From Candidatus Bipolaricaulis sibiricus (lineage in GTDB: Bacteria; Bipolaricaulota; Bipolaricaulia; Bipolaricaulales; Bipolaricaulaceae): a DNA stretch of 64,000 nt. Every line of letters starts with the position of its first letter. The first letter of the stretch is position 1. The position numbers and the translations under genes were made by a program. The stretch is taken from positions 62,001 to 126,000 of the forward strand of contig CP034928.1 in assembly GCA_004102645.1 (NCBI GenBank), in the 5' to 3' direction. This document shows positions 16,678 through 24,457 of this stretch, in pieces. The notes beneath the pieces were generated by a model that made no database searches, was not told the DNA's origin, and saw only the letters and a list, made by a program, of their open reading frames with translations.

Positions 16678-17264
16678 CGGCCACCCACGCGATCCGCGGG
16701 ACATTCCGGACCATCGGGCGGGTCCTTGACCGGTGGGCGGACAGCGTGTGGGAGTGGGACGAAGAGGTGATGGACGCGGTCAGCTCGGCGCGGGTTCTCC
16801 AGCGCCTCGACGCCGTGTTCCTCTCCGCAACGTACCTGGGATACGGGTACCTCTGGGCGGCGGTGGCATTGGCGCTGATCGTGTTCGGGACCAAGGCCGA
16901 CCACGCCGCTGTGCTCATCGGCCTGGGCGTGATCATCGTCTCGGTGTTTCTCTCGCAGACAATGAAGTCCATCACAGGCCGCCCCCGACCGCAGTTCCAC
17001 CGCCGTGGGTTCCATCACCAGTTCCTGTGTAGCTCGTCCTTCCCGTCCAATCACACCGCTGCGGCGTTCGCAATGGGGTACCTCGTGTTGCAGCTGTACC
17101 CGTGGTGGCCGAATGTTGTGGTGATCTACACCATGGCCGCGCTGATCGGTCTGTCGCGTGTGTACCTGCGGGAGCATTTCCCGCTGGACGTTCTGGGGGG
17201 GGCGGTGCTCGGGACCTGGGTGTCCCACGGGCTCCTGCCCCTGTTCGCTCGGCTGGTGCAGTAG
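16674..17264 (+). CDS. PAP2-family membrane phosphatase
   Basis: 196 residues with about five to six membrane helices. All three PAP2 motifs are present: KSITGRPRP (about 101-109), SFPSNHTAA (about 121-129) and SRVYLREHFPLDVLGG (about 163-178), with the catalytic histidines. Such enzymes hydrolyse phosphatidic acid, undecaprenyl diphosphate or phosphatidylglycerol phosphate at the membrane. The ATGA overlap with lysS and the short gap to the aminotransferase indicate co-transcription. Confidence 0.85.
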   Translation: MTATHAIRGTFRTIGRVLDRWADSVWEWDEEVMDAVSSARVLQRLDAVFLSATYLGYGYLWAAVALALIVFGTKADHAAVLIGLGVIIVSVFLSQTMKSITGRPRPQFHRRGFHHQFLCSSSFPSNHTAAAFAMGYLVLQLYPWWPNVVVIYTMAALIGLSRVYLREHFPLDVLGGAVLGTWVSHGLLPLFARLVQ

Positions 17265-17278
17265 ACAAGGGGGATCGC

Positions 17279-18505
17279 ATGAACCCGTTGTACGCGGAGC
17301 GTACGAAAGTGGCGCGCCGGTCGGTGATCCGTGAGCTCCTGAAGCTCACGGAGCAACCGAACATCATCTCGTTCGCGGGTGGGCTGCCTGACCCACAGAC
17401 CTTCCCTCGCGAGTTCCTGGCCAGGGTGGCGGCGGACGAGATCCTGAACAACCCCGGGAAGACCCTCCAGTACACGACCACCGAGGGCAAGCTCCCGCTA
17501 CGGGAACCGCTGTCTCGCTGGTTCGCCGAGGACGGGATGGAATTCCCCCCCGATCACATCGTCATCACGAGCGCCTCGCAGCAGGGCCTCGACCTCGTCG
17601 CCAAGGTGTTCATCGATCCAGGAGATGTCGTGTTGGTGGGACTTCCCACCTACATCGGGGCGATCCAAGCGTTCCAGGCCATGCAGGCTCGACTGGTCGG
17701 CGTGCCGCTGGAGGAAGATGGGATGGACCTTCACGCCCTTGCGGATGCCATCACCACGGCCCGCCTCGCCGGACAGACCCCGAAGTTCATCTACGTCGTT
17801 CCTGACTTCCAGAACCCCTCGGGGATCACGTGGTCCGAGGAGAAGCGCCGGGGGCTCCTCGAGATCGCGCATCGGGAGGATCTGGTCATCGTCGAGGACA
17901 TGCCCTACCGCAAGCTGCGCTACGTTGGAAAGCCCGTCCCCCCGGTGGCATCCCTCGACAAGGAGGGACGGGTGGTTGTCCTGTTCACGTTCTCCAAGAC
18001 GCTTGCCGCCGGTCTCCGCCTGGGGGCGCTGGCCGGACCGAAGGAGATCGTGGAGAAGGTCGTCACGATGAAGCAGGCCACCGACCTCTGCACATCGTCA
18101 CTCAACCAGCGACTCGCCGTCCGCTTCTTCCAGGAGTACGACGTGGCAGGTCACATGAAAAAGATCTGCACCCATTACCGAATGAAGCGAGATGCGATGC
18201 TCTCCGCGCTCGACCGGTACATGCCCAAGAACGAGGGGATCTCGTGGACGAAACCCGAAGGGGGCCTGTTCCTCTGGGTTCGGTTCCCGGAGCAGCTGGA
18301 CACCGAGCGGATGCTCCCCCGCGCGATCGCGCACAAGGTGGCGTACGTGATCGGGGCCCCGTTCTTCGTGAACGGCAAGGGCCACAACACGATGCGCCTG
18401 TCGTTCTCTAGCGCCACGACCGAGCAGCTCGAAGAGGGGATCCGCCGGCTGGGCCAGGTGGTCGAGGAAGAGCTGGCGGCTCTACGCGAGCTGCAGCGAG
18501 CCTAG
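17279..18505 (+). CDS. PLP-dependent aminotransferase (2-aminoadipate/aromatic type, fold I)
   Basis: 408 residues. ISFAGGLPDPQTFP (N-terminal), YTTTEGKLPLREPL, VVPDFQNPSGITWS, VEDMPYRKLRY and FTFSKTLAAGLRLGAL, the last holding the Schiff-base lysine, are hallmarks of the LysN/ARO8-like class I aminotransferases without a GntR domain. Likely substrates are 2-aminoadipate, glutamate, aromatic or branched amino acids with 2-oxoglutarate. AAGGGGGATCGC before ATG 17279 sets the start. Last gene before a convergent hairpin. Confidence 0.87.
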   Translation: MNPLYAERTKVARRSVIRELLKLTEQPNIISFAGGLPDPQTFPREFLARVAADEILNNPGKTLQYTTTEGKLPLREPLSRWFAEDGMEFPPDHIVITSASQQGLDLVAKVFIDPGDVVLVGLPTYIGAIQAFQAMQARLVGVPLEEDGMDLHALADAITTARLAGQTPKFIYVVPDFQNPSGITWSEEKRRGLLEIAHREDLVIVEDMPYRKLRYVGKPVPPVASLDKEGRVVVLFTFSKTLAAGLRLGALAGPKEIVEKVVTMKQATDLCTSSLNQRLAVRFFQEYDVAGHMKKICTHYRMKRDAMLSALDRYMPKNEGISWTKPEGGLFLWVRFPEQLDTERMLPRAIAHKVAYVIGAPFFVNGKGHNTMRLSFSSATTEQLEEGIRRLGQVVEEELAALRELQRA

Positions 18506-18532
18506 CCAAACCCGTATCTCGAGGCCGCGATG

Positions 18533-18561
18533 GAACAGGCCGTCTACACGACGGCCTGTTC
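18533..18561. terminator. Perfect hairpin between convergent genes
   Basis: GAACAGGCCGTC, loop TACAC, GACGGCCTGTTC: a perfect 12-bp stem with a 5-nt loop. It overlaps the last codons and TAG stop of the minus-strand ATPase gene and lies 28 nt after the plus-strand aminotransferase stop. No strong T-run follows on either side, so termination efficiency is uncertain. Confidence 0.6.
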
Positions 18562-19647
18562 GGTCTCCTTGTCGAAGATGTGGAACCGCTCCATCATCGC
18601 GACGAACGTCACATCCTGGCCGGGTTGGATGGAAAGGTGCGGGTCGAGCTTGGCCACGATCTCGTCGCCCGCGCAGTCTGCGTAGACGATGAGCTCGTCG
18701 CCGAGCGGTTCGCGCACCCGTACACGGCCCTTGAACGAACGGCCGGCCTTCTCCTCTCTCACCATCTCCGGAGTCCGGATGTCCTCGGGCCGCAACCCAA
18801 ACACGACTTCCTTGCCCACTTGGCCGCGCAGCGCGTCCGAGGCCCGTTCCTCCGGAACGAGGAGCTTGAACCCCTTGCCCTGGACGTAGAGCCGGCCGCT
18901 CTCGGAGACCAGGCGCGCATCGAGGAAGTTCATCGGCGGGGATCCAATGAACCCCGCCACGAACATGTTGGCCGGGCGATCGTAGATCGTCTGTGGGTCA
19001 TCGTACTGCATGACCACACCGTCCTTCATCACCGCAACCCGCTGCCCGAGGGTCATCGCCTCTACCTGATCGTGGGTCACGTAGACGGTGGTCGTCTTCA
19101 GCCGGAGGTGAAGCTCGGCAAGCTCTGCACGCATCCGCACGCGAAGCTTGGCGTCGAGGTTCGACAACGGTTCATCGAACAGGAACACCTTCGGGTCGCG
19201 AACGATGGCCCGCCCAAGGGCCACCCGTTGCCGCTGCCCGCCGGAGAGCTCGCGAGGCTTCGACTTCAGCTTCTCCGTGATCCCAAGGAGCTCCGCGGCA
19301 TCGCGAACCCGCCGCTCGATCTCCTTCTTCGGAACCTTGCGCAGCTTGAGTCCGAACGCCATGTTGTTGTACACGTCCATGTGCGGGTAGAGTGCGTAGT
19401 TCTGGAACACCATTGCGATGTCACGATCTTTGGGCGGGACGTCGTTTACGCGGCGGTTGCCGATGAAAATGTCGCCGCCCGTAGCATCTTCGAGTCCCGC
19501 CACCATGCGCAGACTCGTCGTCTTGCCGCAGCCAGACGGGCCGACGAGCACAACGAACTCCCCGTCGCGAACCTCCAACGTGACCCGGTCTACCGCGGTG
19601 AAGTTCCCGAACTTCTTCGTCACTTCGTTCAGCCGAACCTCAGCCAT
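18544..19647 (-). CDS. ABC transporter ATPase of the MalK/UgpC/MsmK type
   Basis: 367 residues. Walker A GPSGCGKTT, Q-loop, signature LSGGQRQRVALGRAIVRDP and Walker B VFLFDEPLSNLDAKLR are intact, followed by a C-terminal TOBE region (VFGLRPEDIR, FHIFD) of the sugar-uptake CUT1 ATPases. These shared ATPases power oligosaccharide or glycerol-phosphate importers. No permease or binding protein lies nearby, so it probably serves transporters encoded elsewhere. AAGGAGG before ATG 19647 fixes the start; a TATGCT box upstream gives a leader of about 40 nt. Confidence 0.92.
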   Translation of the reverse strand: MAEVRLNEVTKKFGNFTAVDRVTLEVRDGEFVVLVGPSGCGKTTSLRMVAGLEDATGGDIFIGNRRVNDVPPKDRDIAMVFQNYALYPHMDVYNNMAFGLKLRKVPKKEIERRVRDAAELLGITEKLKSKPRELSGGQRQRVALGRAIVRDPKVFLFDEPLSNLDAKLRVRMRAELAELHLRLKTTTVYVTHDQVEAMTLGQRVAVMKDGVVMQYDDPQTIYDRPANMFVAGFIGSPPMNFLDARLVSESGRLYVQGKGFKLLVPEERASDALRGQVGKEVVFGLRPEDIRTPEMVREEKAGRSFKGRVRVREPLGDELIVYADCAGDEIVAKLDPHLSIQPGQDVTFVAMMERFHIFDKETEQAVV

Positions 19648-19721
19648 CCCGCCCTCCTTACGCTGCTGTGGCAGCGCGAAGCGTGGCCAGCATAGCCACC
19701 CGCCTGCGCCCTCGCAACAGG

Positions 19722-20000
19722 TCACCCACCGCTGATGGGGGGAAAGAAGGTCATCGCATCTCCTGATGCAAGCCGCGTCGCCTCCCCACGCAAGTGAGCG
19801 ACGTTGCGCCCGTTCACGAACACGTGCAGGTGTTCCCGAAGCCTCCCTTCTTTGAACAGCAGCGGCCCGAGAACGGGCTCCCGCTCAGCGAGAATGCGCA
19901 GGGCCTCCCCACACGTCGTCCCCTCAGGAAGATCGAGATCCAGTCGGTCCGCCCCAACGACGGCGCGAAACTCCCCAAACAGCTTCACACTGATCTTCAC
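19722..20000 (-). CDS. MoaD/ThiS-family ubiquitin-like sulfur carrier
   Basis: 92 residues with a beta-grasp pattern (VKISVKLFGEFRAVVG start) and the obligatory C-terminal Gly-Gly (FFPPISGG), which is adenylated and thiocarboxylated in this family. Homologues deliver sulfur to molybdopterin, tungstopterin or thiamine; the presence of an AOR-family enzyme makes the pterin cofactor role attractive. GTG 20000 is the start: TATACT (20007-20012) lies exactly 6 nt upstream, and the family N-terminus begins there. Confidence 0.82.
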   Translation of the reverse strand: MKISVKLFGEFRAVVGADRLDLDLPEGTTCGEALRILAEREPVLGPLLFKEGRLREHLHVFVNGRNVAHLRGEATRLASGDAMTFFPPISGG

Positions 20001-20006
20001 ACCCCG

Positions 20007-20012
20007 AGTATA
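20007..20012 (-). promoter_or_regulatory. -10 box of the MoaD-like gene, leaderless spacing
   Basis: TATACT on the minus strand ends 6 nt before the GTG start at 20000 and sits in the 19-base gap after the rarA stop, so this small gene has its own promoter. Confidence 0.55.
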
Positions 20013-20019
20013 GGCGAAC

Positions 20020-21324
20020 CTACTGCTTGGGCCTGAGACGGCCGCGGATGATCGCTCGCAGCGCTTGGAGCCGCTTGACGATCCTCCCCTCCCACCCCAC
20101 GTCCTTGGGGCGGTAGTACTCCCGGCCCTGCAGCCCCTCGGGTAGGCTTGGCATCGCCGCCACAAGCTCCGGCTCGTCGTGAGCGTAGCGGTACCCTCTG
20201 CCGTAGTCGAGGTCCTTCATCAGGTCCGTGACAGGGTTGCGAAGATGGAGCGGCACGGGTTGGTTGATCGTCGCCTCGACGTCCCGCTTCGCTTCGCCGT
20301 GGGCGACGTAGAGAGCATTCGACTTCGGGGCCAGGGCGAGGTAGGCCGCGGTCTCGACCAGCGCCAACGCGCACTCCGGCATTCCCACCTGCTCCACAGC
20401 CTGGGCCGCAGCAACCGCAAGCGGAAGGGCGTTGGGATCCGCAAGCCCGACGTCCTCACTCGCCATCCGCACCAGCCGTCGCGCCAGATAGCGGGGATCC
20501 TCCCCGGACTCCATCATTCGCACCAACCAGTAGATGGCCGCATCTACGTCGGAGTTGCGCACCGACTTGTGGAGCGCAGAGATGAGGTTGTAGTGCTCTT
20601 CGCCTGCCCGATCGTAACGAGGAGCCTTCTTCCCTACCGCCTCCGCTACCTGCACCAGCGTGAGATCGCCGTTGCCGATCGTCCCCACAGCCGTCTCCAG
20701 GGCCGTCAGGAGCCGGCGCGCGTCGCCGTCGGCGTGCCGGATGAGGAACTCGGCGGCGTCGCGATCGAGCGTGACCTCCCCTCGGAACCCCCGCTCGTCG
20801 GCCAGTGCACGCTGCAGTACCAGGCGCAGGTCATCCTCGGTGAGCGGCTCGAACACGAACAGCTGAGACCGGGACAGGAGGGCCGAGCGAAGAGCGAACG
20901 AGGGGTTCTCGGTCGTCGCGCCGATGAACAGGACCGAACCCTCCTCCAGAAACGGCAGGAGCACGTCTTGTTGAGCACGGTTCCAGCGATGGATTTCGTC
21001 CAGAAACAGAAGGTCTCTCTGCCCGGCCCGTTGCCACCGCTCCCGCGACGCCGCCAGAGCCTCCCGAACCTCGGTGACCGTAGCCAGCGCGGCCGAGCGC
21101 TGGACGAATCTCGCCCCCCACCGCGTGGCGACGAGCCGCCCCACCGTGGTCTTGCCCGTACCAGGCGGTCCCCAGAACAAGAGCGGGACGCCAACCCCGC
21201 CCTCGATGAGCGCGCGGAGGGGTCCCCTCGTGCCGAGGAGATGCCTCTGCCCCACCACTTCGTCCAGGTCGCGCGGTCGCAGCCGCTCTGCGAGCGGCGC
21301 CCGGCCCTGCCACAGGCCCTCCAT
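20020..21324 (-). CDS. rarA: Replication-associated recombination protein A (RarA/MgsA)
   Basis: 434 residues. APLAERLRPRDLDEVVGQRHLLG opens the AAA+ clamp-loader-like domain, WGPPGTGKTTVGRL is Walker A, LLFLDEIHRWN Walker B and GATTENPSF sensor 1; the helical C-terminal tetramerisation domain includes HYNLISALHKSVRNSDVDAAIYWL and RGYRYAHDEP. RarA acts at stalled replication forks with SSB. ATG 21324 matches the family N-terminus, and TACAAT (complement of 21333-21338) is 8 nt upstream. Confidence 0.92.
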   Translation of the reverse strand: MEGLWQGRAPLAERLRPRDLDEVVGQRHLLGTRGPLRALIEGGVGVPLLFWGPPGTGKTTVGRLVATRWGARFVQRSAALATVTEVREALAASRERWQRAGQRDLLFLDEIHRWNRAQQDVLLPFLEEGSVLFIGATTENPSFALRSALLSRSQLFVFEPLTEDDLRLVLQRALADERGFRGEVTLDRDAAEFLIRHADGDARRLLTALETAVGTIGNGDLTLVQVAEAVGKKAPRYDRAGEEHYNLISALHKSVRNSDVDAAIYWLVRMMESGEDPRYLARRLVRMASEDVGLADPNALPLAVAAAQAVEQVGMPECALALVETAAYLALAPKSNALYVAHGEAKRDVEATINQPVPLHLRNPVTDLMKDLDYGRGYRYAHDEPELVAAMPSLPEGLQGREYYRPKDVGWEGRIVKRLQALRAIIRGRLRPKQ

Positions 21325-21332
21325 GCCCTTCC

Positions 21333-21338
21333 ATTGTA
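21333..21338 (-). promoter_or_regulatory. rarA -10 box, leaderless spacing
   Basis: TACAAT on the minus strand ends 8 nt before the rarA ATG; there is no Shine-Dalgarno site between them. Confidence 0.5.
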
Positions 21339-21450
21339 CTGCCTTGACGCAGCCGGCCCGCCGCTCGTACACTCGCACCCGCAAGTCGGCAAGTCACACG
21401 TCGTCGCGCGCCCCTGACTTCCCGACTTAGGTGTCTGGCCATAGTACTTC

Positions 21451-21526
21451 GGGTCGTTAGCTCAGTCGGTAGAGCAGCGGACTCTTAATCCGCGGGCCGG
21501 GGGTTCGAGTCCTCCACGACCCACCA
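21451..21526 (+). tRNA. tRNA-Lys (CTT)
   Basis: Full cloverleaf: acceptor GGGTCGT pairs with ACGACCC, D-arm AGCTCAGTCGGTAGAGC, anticodon loop CTCTTAA, T-arm with GGTTCGAGTCC. The 3' CCA is encoded. Confidence 0.97.
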
Positions 21527-21629
21527 GGACAGGGCAGTCACGGGTCACCGAGTCGCAAGCCCTCGGATTCTGTTCCTGGTCTCCACGGCTTACCGAATCG
21601 GGGCCTGCGGACTCGGGACTCTGTCTCCC

Positions 21630-21702
21630 GGGTCGTTAGCTCAGTCGGTAGAGCACCGGCCTTTTAAGCCGGGAGTCGCAGGTTCGATTCCTGCACGACC
21701 CA
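21630..21702 (+). tRNA. tRNA-Lys (TTT)
   Basis: Acceptor GGGTCGT/ACGACCC identical to the upstream tRNA-Lys, anticodon loop CTTTTAA, T-loop GGTTCGATTCC. The 3' CCA is not encoded (the discriminator A is followed by GAA). Confidence 0.96.
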
Positions 21703-21859
21703 GAACAGCTTTCGGGAGTCGACAGTCCCTGGCACAGAGAAGGGTCGAGCGGCGCAGGTGGAAGGAAGGCCACACGGCAGCGGGTGCGAGTCCGCCAGCT
21801 GTTGGCAGCATCCGTCCCGCCTTGTAGACTTCGACTTGTCGACCTGCGACTGTGGTTGC

Positions 21860-21932
21860 GTCCCCGTCGTCCAGCGGTCTAGGATACCGGGCTTTCAATC
21901 CGGAAACGGGGGTTCGAATCCCCCCGGGGACA
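21860..21932 (+). tRNA. tRNA-Glu (TTC)
   Basis: Acceptor GTCCCCG/CGGGGAC, anticodon loop CTTTCAA, T-loop GGTTCGAATCC. The 3' CCA is not encoded. Confidence 0.96.
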
Positions 21933-21966
21933 CTTGCTGCGCTCGGTGGGTGGGGGGTACACTCCA

Positions 21967-22038
21967 GGGCGAGTAGCTCAGTGGTAGAGCATCCGGCTTA
22001 CATCCGGAAGGCCAGAGGTTCGATCCCTCTCTCGCCCA
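21967..22038 (+). tRNA. tRNA-Val (TAC)
   Basis: Acceptor GGGCGAG/CTCGCCC, D-arm AGCTCAGTGGTAGAGC, anticodon loop CTTACAT, T-loop GGTTCGATCCC. The 3' CCA is not encoded. Confidence 0.95.
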
Positions 22039-22048
22039 GTTGCATCGT

Positions 22049-22127
22049 GGGGACGTGGTCTAGGCTGGACTAGGACACCGGATTGTCACTCCGGAGACCG
22101 CGGGTTCAAATCCCGTCGTCCCCGCCA
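22049..22127 (+). tRNA. tRNA-Asp (GTC)
   Basis: Acceptor GGGGACG/CGTCCCC, anticodon loop TTGTCAC, T-loop GGTTCAAATCC, discriminator G as expected for tRNA-Asp. The 3' CCA is encoded. Confidence 0.95.
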
Positions 22128-22203
22128 GGAAGGGGGTTGCCGGTTCTTCGGTTCGCGGTTGTCAGTTCAGACCGCACAACCGGCAACATGAGACCGGTTC
22201 TCG

Positions 22204-22279
22204 GGCGAGGTAGCTCAGGTGGTAGAGCACACGGCTGAAAACCGTGGTGTCCCCAGTTCGACTCTGGGCCTCGCCACCA
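22204..22279 (+). tRNA. tRNA-Phe (GAA)
   Basis: Acceptor GGCGAGG/CCTCGCC, D-arm AGCTCAGGTGGTAGAGC, anticodon loop CTGAAAA, T-loop AGTTCGACTCT. The 3' CCA is encoded. It ends 10 nt before the dnaA -35 box. Confidence 0.96.
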
Positions 22280-22288
22280 CACCGTACG

Positions 22289-22317
22289 TTGACCGCCCCA
22301 CTGGGGCAAGGTAGGCT
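22289..22317 (+). promoter_or_regulatory. dnaA promoter, leaderless spacing
   Basis: TTGACC (22289-22294), 17-nt spacer, TAGGCT (22312-22317), then 9 nt to the dnaA ATG. Both boxes are well spaced; no Shine-Dalgarno site precedes the ATG. Confidence 0.65.
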
Positions 22318-22326
22318 GACGGGTCC

Positions 22327-23655
22327 ATGGGCCACACCGCTGAGGAGATCTGGCAGAAGGCGAGGACCCTGCTCGTCAAGGAGATCCCCCCCGCCACCTT
22401 CGCCGCCTGGATCGCCGACGCCCGCGCCCGTCCCAGCGAGGAGGGCACCCTCGTCCTAGAAGTCCCTTCCGTTCTGGCCAAGGGCGGTATCGAGCGTCGC
22501 TACCGTTCGCTCGTGGAGCGGGCGCTGGAGGAGGTAGCCGGCCATCCCGTCGAGCTCCGGGTGTCGGTCTCCGATCAGACCGCCCCTCCCCCTGCGCTCG
22601 AACCCCAGTTTGCTCGTCGCTACCATGGTTCCCTCCCCCTCAATCCGGAGTACACGTTCAGCACGTTCGTTCAAGGAAGGAACTCCCAGCTGGCGTTCGC
22701 CGCCGCTCAAGCCGTGGCCGAGGCACCCGCCCGTGCCTACAACCCCCTGTTCATCTACGGGAGCGTCGGCTTGGGGAAGACCCATCTCCTCCACGCGATC
22801 GGCGCGCACACCCTCGCTTCCCCCACGGATGCCACGGTGGTGTATACGACGTCGGAACGGTTCGCGACCGAGCTCATCCAGTCCATCGCTTCCAACACCA
22901 CGGAGCAGTTCCGCGCGAAGTACCGCACGGTTGGGGTGCTGCTCATCGACGACGTCCACTTCTTGAAGAACAAGGAGGCGACGCAGGAGGAGTTGTTCCA
23001 CACGTTCAACGAGCTCTACGGTAACGGGAAGCAGATCGTGTTGTCCTCGGACCGCGCTCCCGGCGACCTCCAAGGATTGCAGGACCGCCTCGTGTCGCGA
23101 TTCCGATGGGGTCTCGTCGCCGACATCCAGGCCCCCGACTTCGAGACAAGGGCAGCGATCCTCCGGGAGAAGGCACGCCGAAGGGGCCTTGAAGTCCCCG
23201 ACGAGGTGGTGGAGTTGATCGCATCCCGAATCACAACGAACGTGCGGGACCTCGAGGGCGCACTCATCAGGGCACTGGCCCACGCCGAGCTGTGCCAAGC
23301 CCCCGTCACGGCTGCCATGCTCGAAGAGATCCTCCCCAAGGAGGATCTGTCACGAAAGCTCACCGTGGAGGCAATCAAGAACGAAGTGGCCGCCACCTAC
23401 CGGATCCCGGTCAGCGAGATCGAGAGCCCATCAAGAAAAAAGGAACTCGTTCATGCCCGCCAAATCGCGATCTACCTCGCTCGCGAGCTAACGGACACCT
23501 CCTTCCCCGCGTTGGGTCGCTCCTTCGGAGGACGTGATCACACCACGATCATGCACTCCTACCAGAAGATGCAAGAGCTTCTCCGCCAAATACCGCTCCT
23601 TCGCAGCGAGATCGAGTCCCTTCGGTCGGCGATCCTGAATAAGTACGGTCCGTGA
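22327..23655 (+). CDS. dnaA: Chromosomal replication initiator DnaA
   Basis: 442 residues. Domain I spans about 1-80, followed by a short linker. Domain III starts at LNPEYTFSTFVQGRNSQLA with Walker A GSVGLGKTH (about 145-153) and Walker B VLLIDDVHFL (near 200). Domain IV ends with the DnaA-box recognition helix-turn-helix ALGRSFGGRDHTTIMHSYQKM. It binds DnaA boxes and melts the origin with ATP. It lies between a tRNA cluster and a box-rich intergenic region that is probably oriC; dnaN, recF and gyrB are not adjacent. Confidence 0.97.
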   Translation: MGHTAEEIWQKARTLLVKEIPPATFAAWIADARARPSEEGTLVLEVPSVLAKGGIERRYRSLVERALEEVAGHPVELRVSVSDQTAPPPALEPQFARRYHGSLPLNPEYTFSTFVQGRNSQLAFAAAQAVAEAPARAYNPLFIYGSVGLGKTHLLHAIGAHTLASPTDATVVYTTSERFATELIQSIASNTTEQFRAKYRTVGVLLIDDVHFLKNKEATQEELFHTFNELYGNGKQIVLSSDRAPGDLQGLQDRLVSRFRWGLVADIQAPDFETRAAILREKARRRGLEVPDEVVELIASRITTNVRDLEGALIRALAHAELCQAPVTAAMLEEILPKEDLSRKLTVEAIKNEVAATYRIPVSEIESPSRKKELVHARQIAIYLARELTDTSFPALGRSFGGRDHTTIMHSYQKMQELLRQIPLLRSEIESLRSAILNKYGP

Positions 23656-23905
23656 AGATGTCCCCATCCGACCGGGGATTACCCTGTGGAAAACACTCAG
23701 TGGCCCTGGGGACAACCTTCCCTCAGGACGGGAAAAATGCTGCGGATACCCGGGCGGGAACCCTTTCCCCAACCGTACTTCCCAGGACATGTGTCCTGTC
23801 CCCAGGTTTTCCCCAGGTCTCTCCCCACCACGTTGCGCAGTCCCAGAGGCACCCCGTACAGTTATCCCCAGAGAACGGGCTGCCTCTACTACAACGACAA
23901 GGGTT
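23656..23905. other. Probable chromosomal origin (oriC) with DnaA-box array
   Basis: The 250-base spacer after dnaA holds seven DnaA-box-like nonamers: ATGTCCCCA (23658), TTTTCCACA (minus, 23685-23693), TTGTCCCCA (minus, 23707-23715), CTTTCCCCA (23763), CTGTCCCCA (23796), TTTTCCCCA (23807) and TTATCCCCA (23862-23870). Most differ from the classical TTATCCACA by C for A at position 7. After the last box a short GC-rich stretch leads to CTACTACAA (23886-23894), which could be the trinucleotide unwinding element. There is no long AT-rich tract. Confidence 0.75.
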
Positions 23906-24442
23906 ATGACTAAGCAAGACATCTGGCAGTGGTTGGGTCCCCTGTCCCACAGGTGGGGAGCTGAGGAGCTTCTTCGGGACCAGACTGCGGTGTTTGTCTG
24001 GCCAGCTACAGGGCTCGCTCCGTTGGCGCGGGCGGTGTACGTTGATCAGACGATCCTTCACCTGTCGGTGGGAAGCCACGTTGTCGCGGCGGAGCTGAAC
24101 CTCCTCAAGCACAAGCTCCTTGCTCGGCTCCACGAGATCTCGCCGGAGTGTGGAGTGACCGATCTTCGGTTCCAGGTTCGCGCTTGGGAGCGGCCGCCCC
24201 ATGAGATCGTTGTTCCAGCTCCCACCGCGGAGATGGTGCGCCGAGCGCGCCGCTCCCTCCCCGCCGGGCTTCCCCCACGACTTCGAACGATCTTTGCCGA
24301 GGCCGTGGCGTGGGCACAGGCAAGGGATCGGGCGATTCTTGACGCCGGCGGATGGACGTGCCCGCAGTGTGACGTGGTGGCAACGGCGGAGATGACCGCG
24401 TGTCCGGTCTGCGGGATTGAACGGTCCAAGAGGGGTCGCTAG
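23906..24442 (+). CDS. DciA-like (DUF721) protein with a C-terminal zinc ribbon
   Basis: 178 residues. Residues about 10-100 fit the DUF721/DciA fold (LARAVYVDQTILHLSVGSHVVAAELN, KHKLLARLHE), the helicase-loading operator found in most bacteria without DnaC. Residues about 145-172 add a putative zinc ribbon: CPQC, then CPVC 16 residues later, not part of the usual DciA. The position directly after dnaA and oriC supports a replication role. ATG 23906 is chosen because the DUF721 pattern begins there; longer forms would extend into the origin. Confidence 0.7.
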   Translation: MTKQDIWQWLGPLSHRWGAEELLRDQTAVFVWPATGLAPLARAVYVDQTILHLSVGSHVVAAELNLLKHKLLARLHEISPECGVTDLRFQVRAWERPPHEIVVPAPTAEMVRRARRSLPAGLPPRLRTIFAEAVAWAQARDRAILDAGGWTCPQCDVVATAEMTACPVCGIERSKRGR

Positions 24443-24457
24443 ACTCGATCGGTACCT

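Noticed and set aside
21703-21859. Possible extra tRNA or small RNA between tRNA-Lys and tRNA-Glu
   Set aside because: No cloverleaf or T-arm consensus could be folded by eye.
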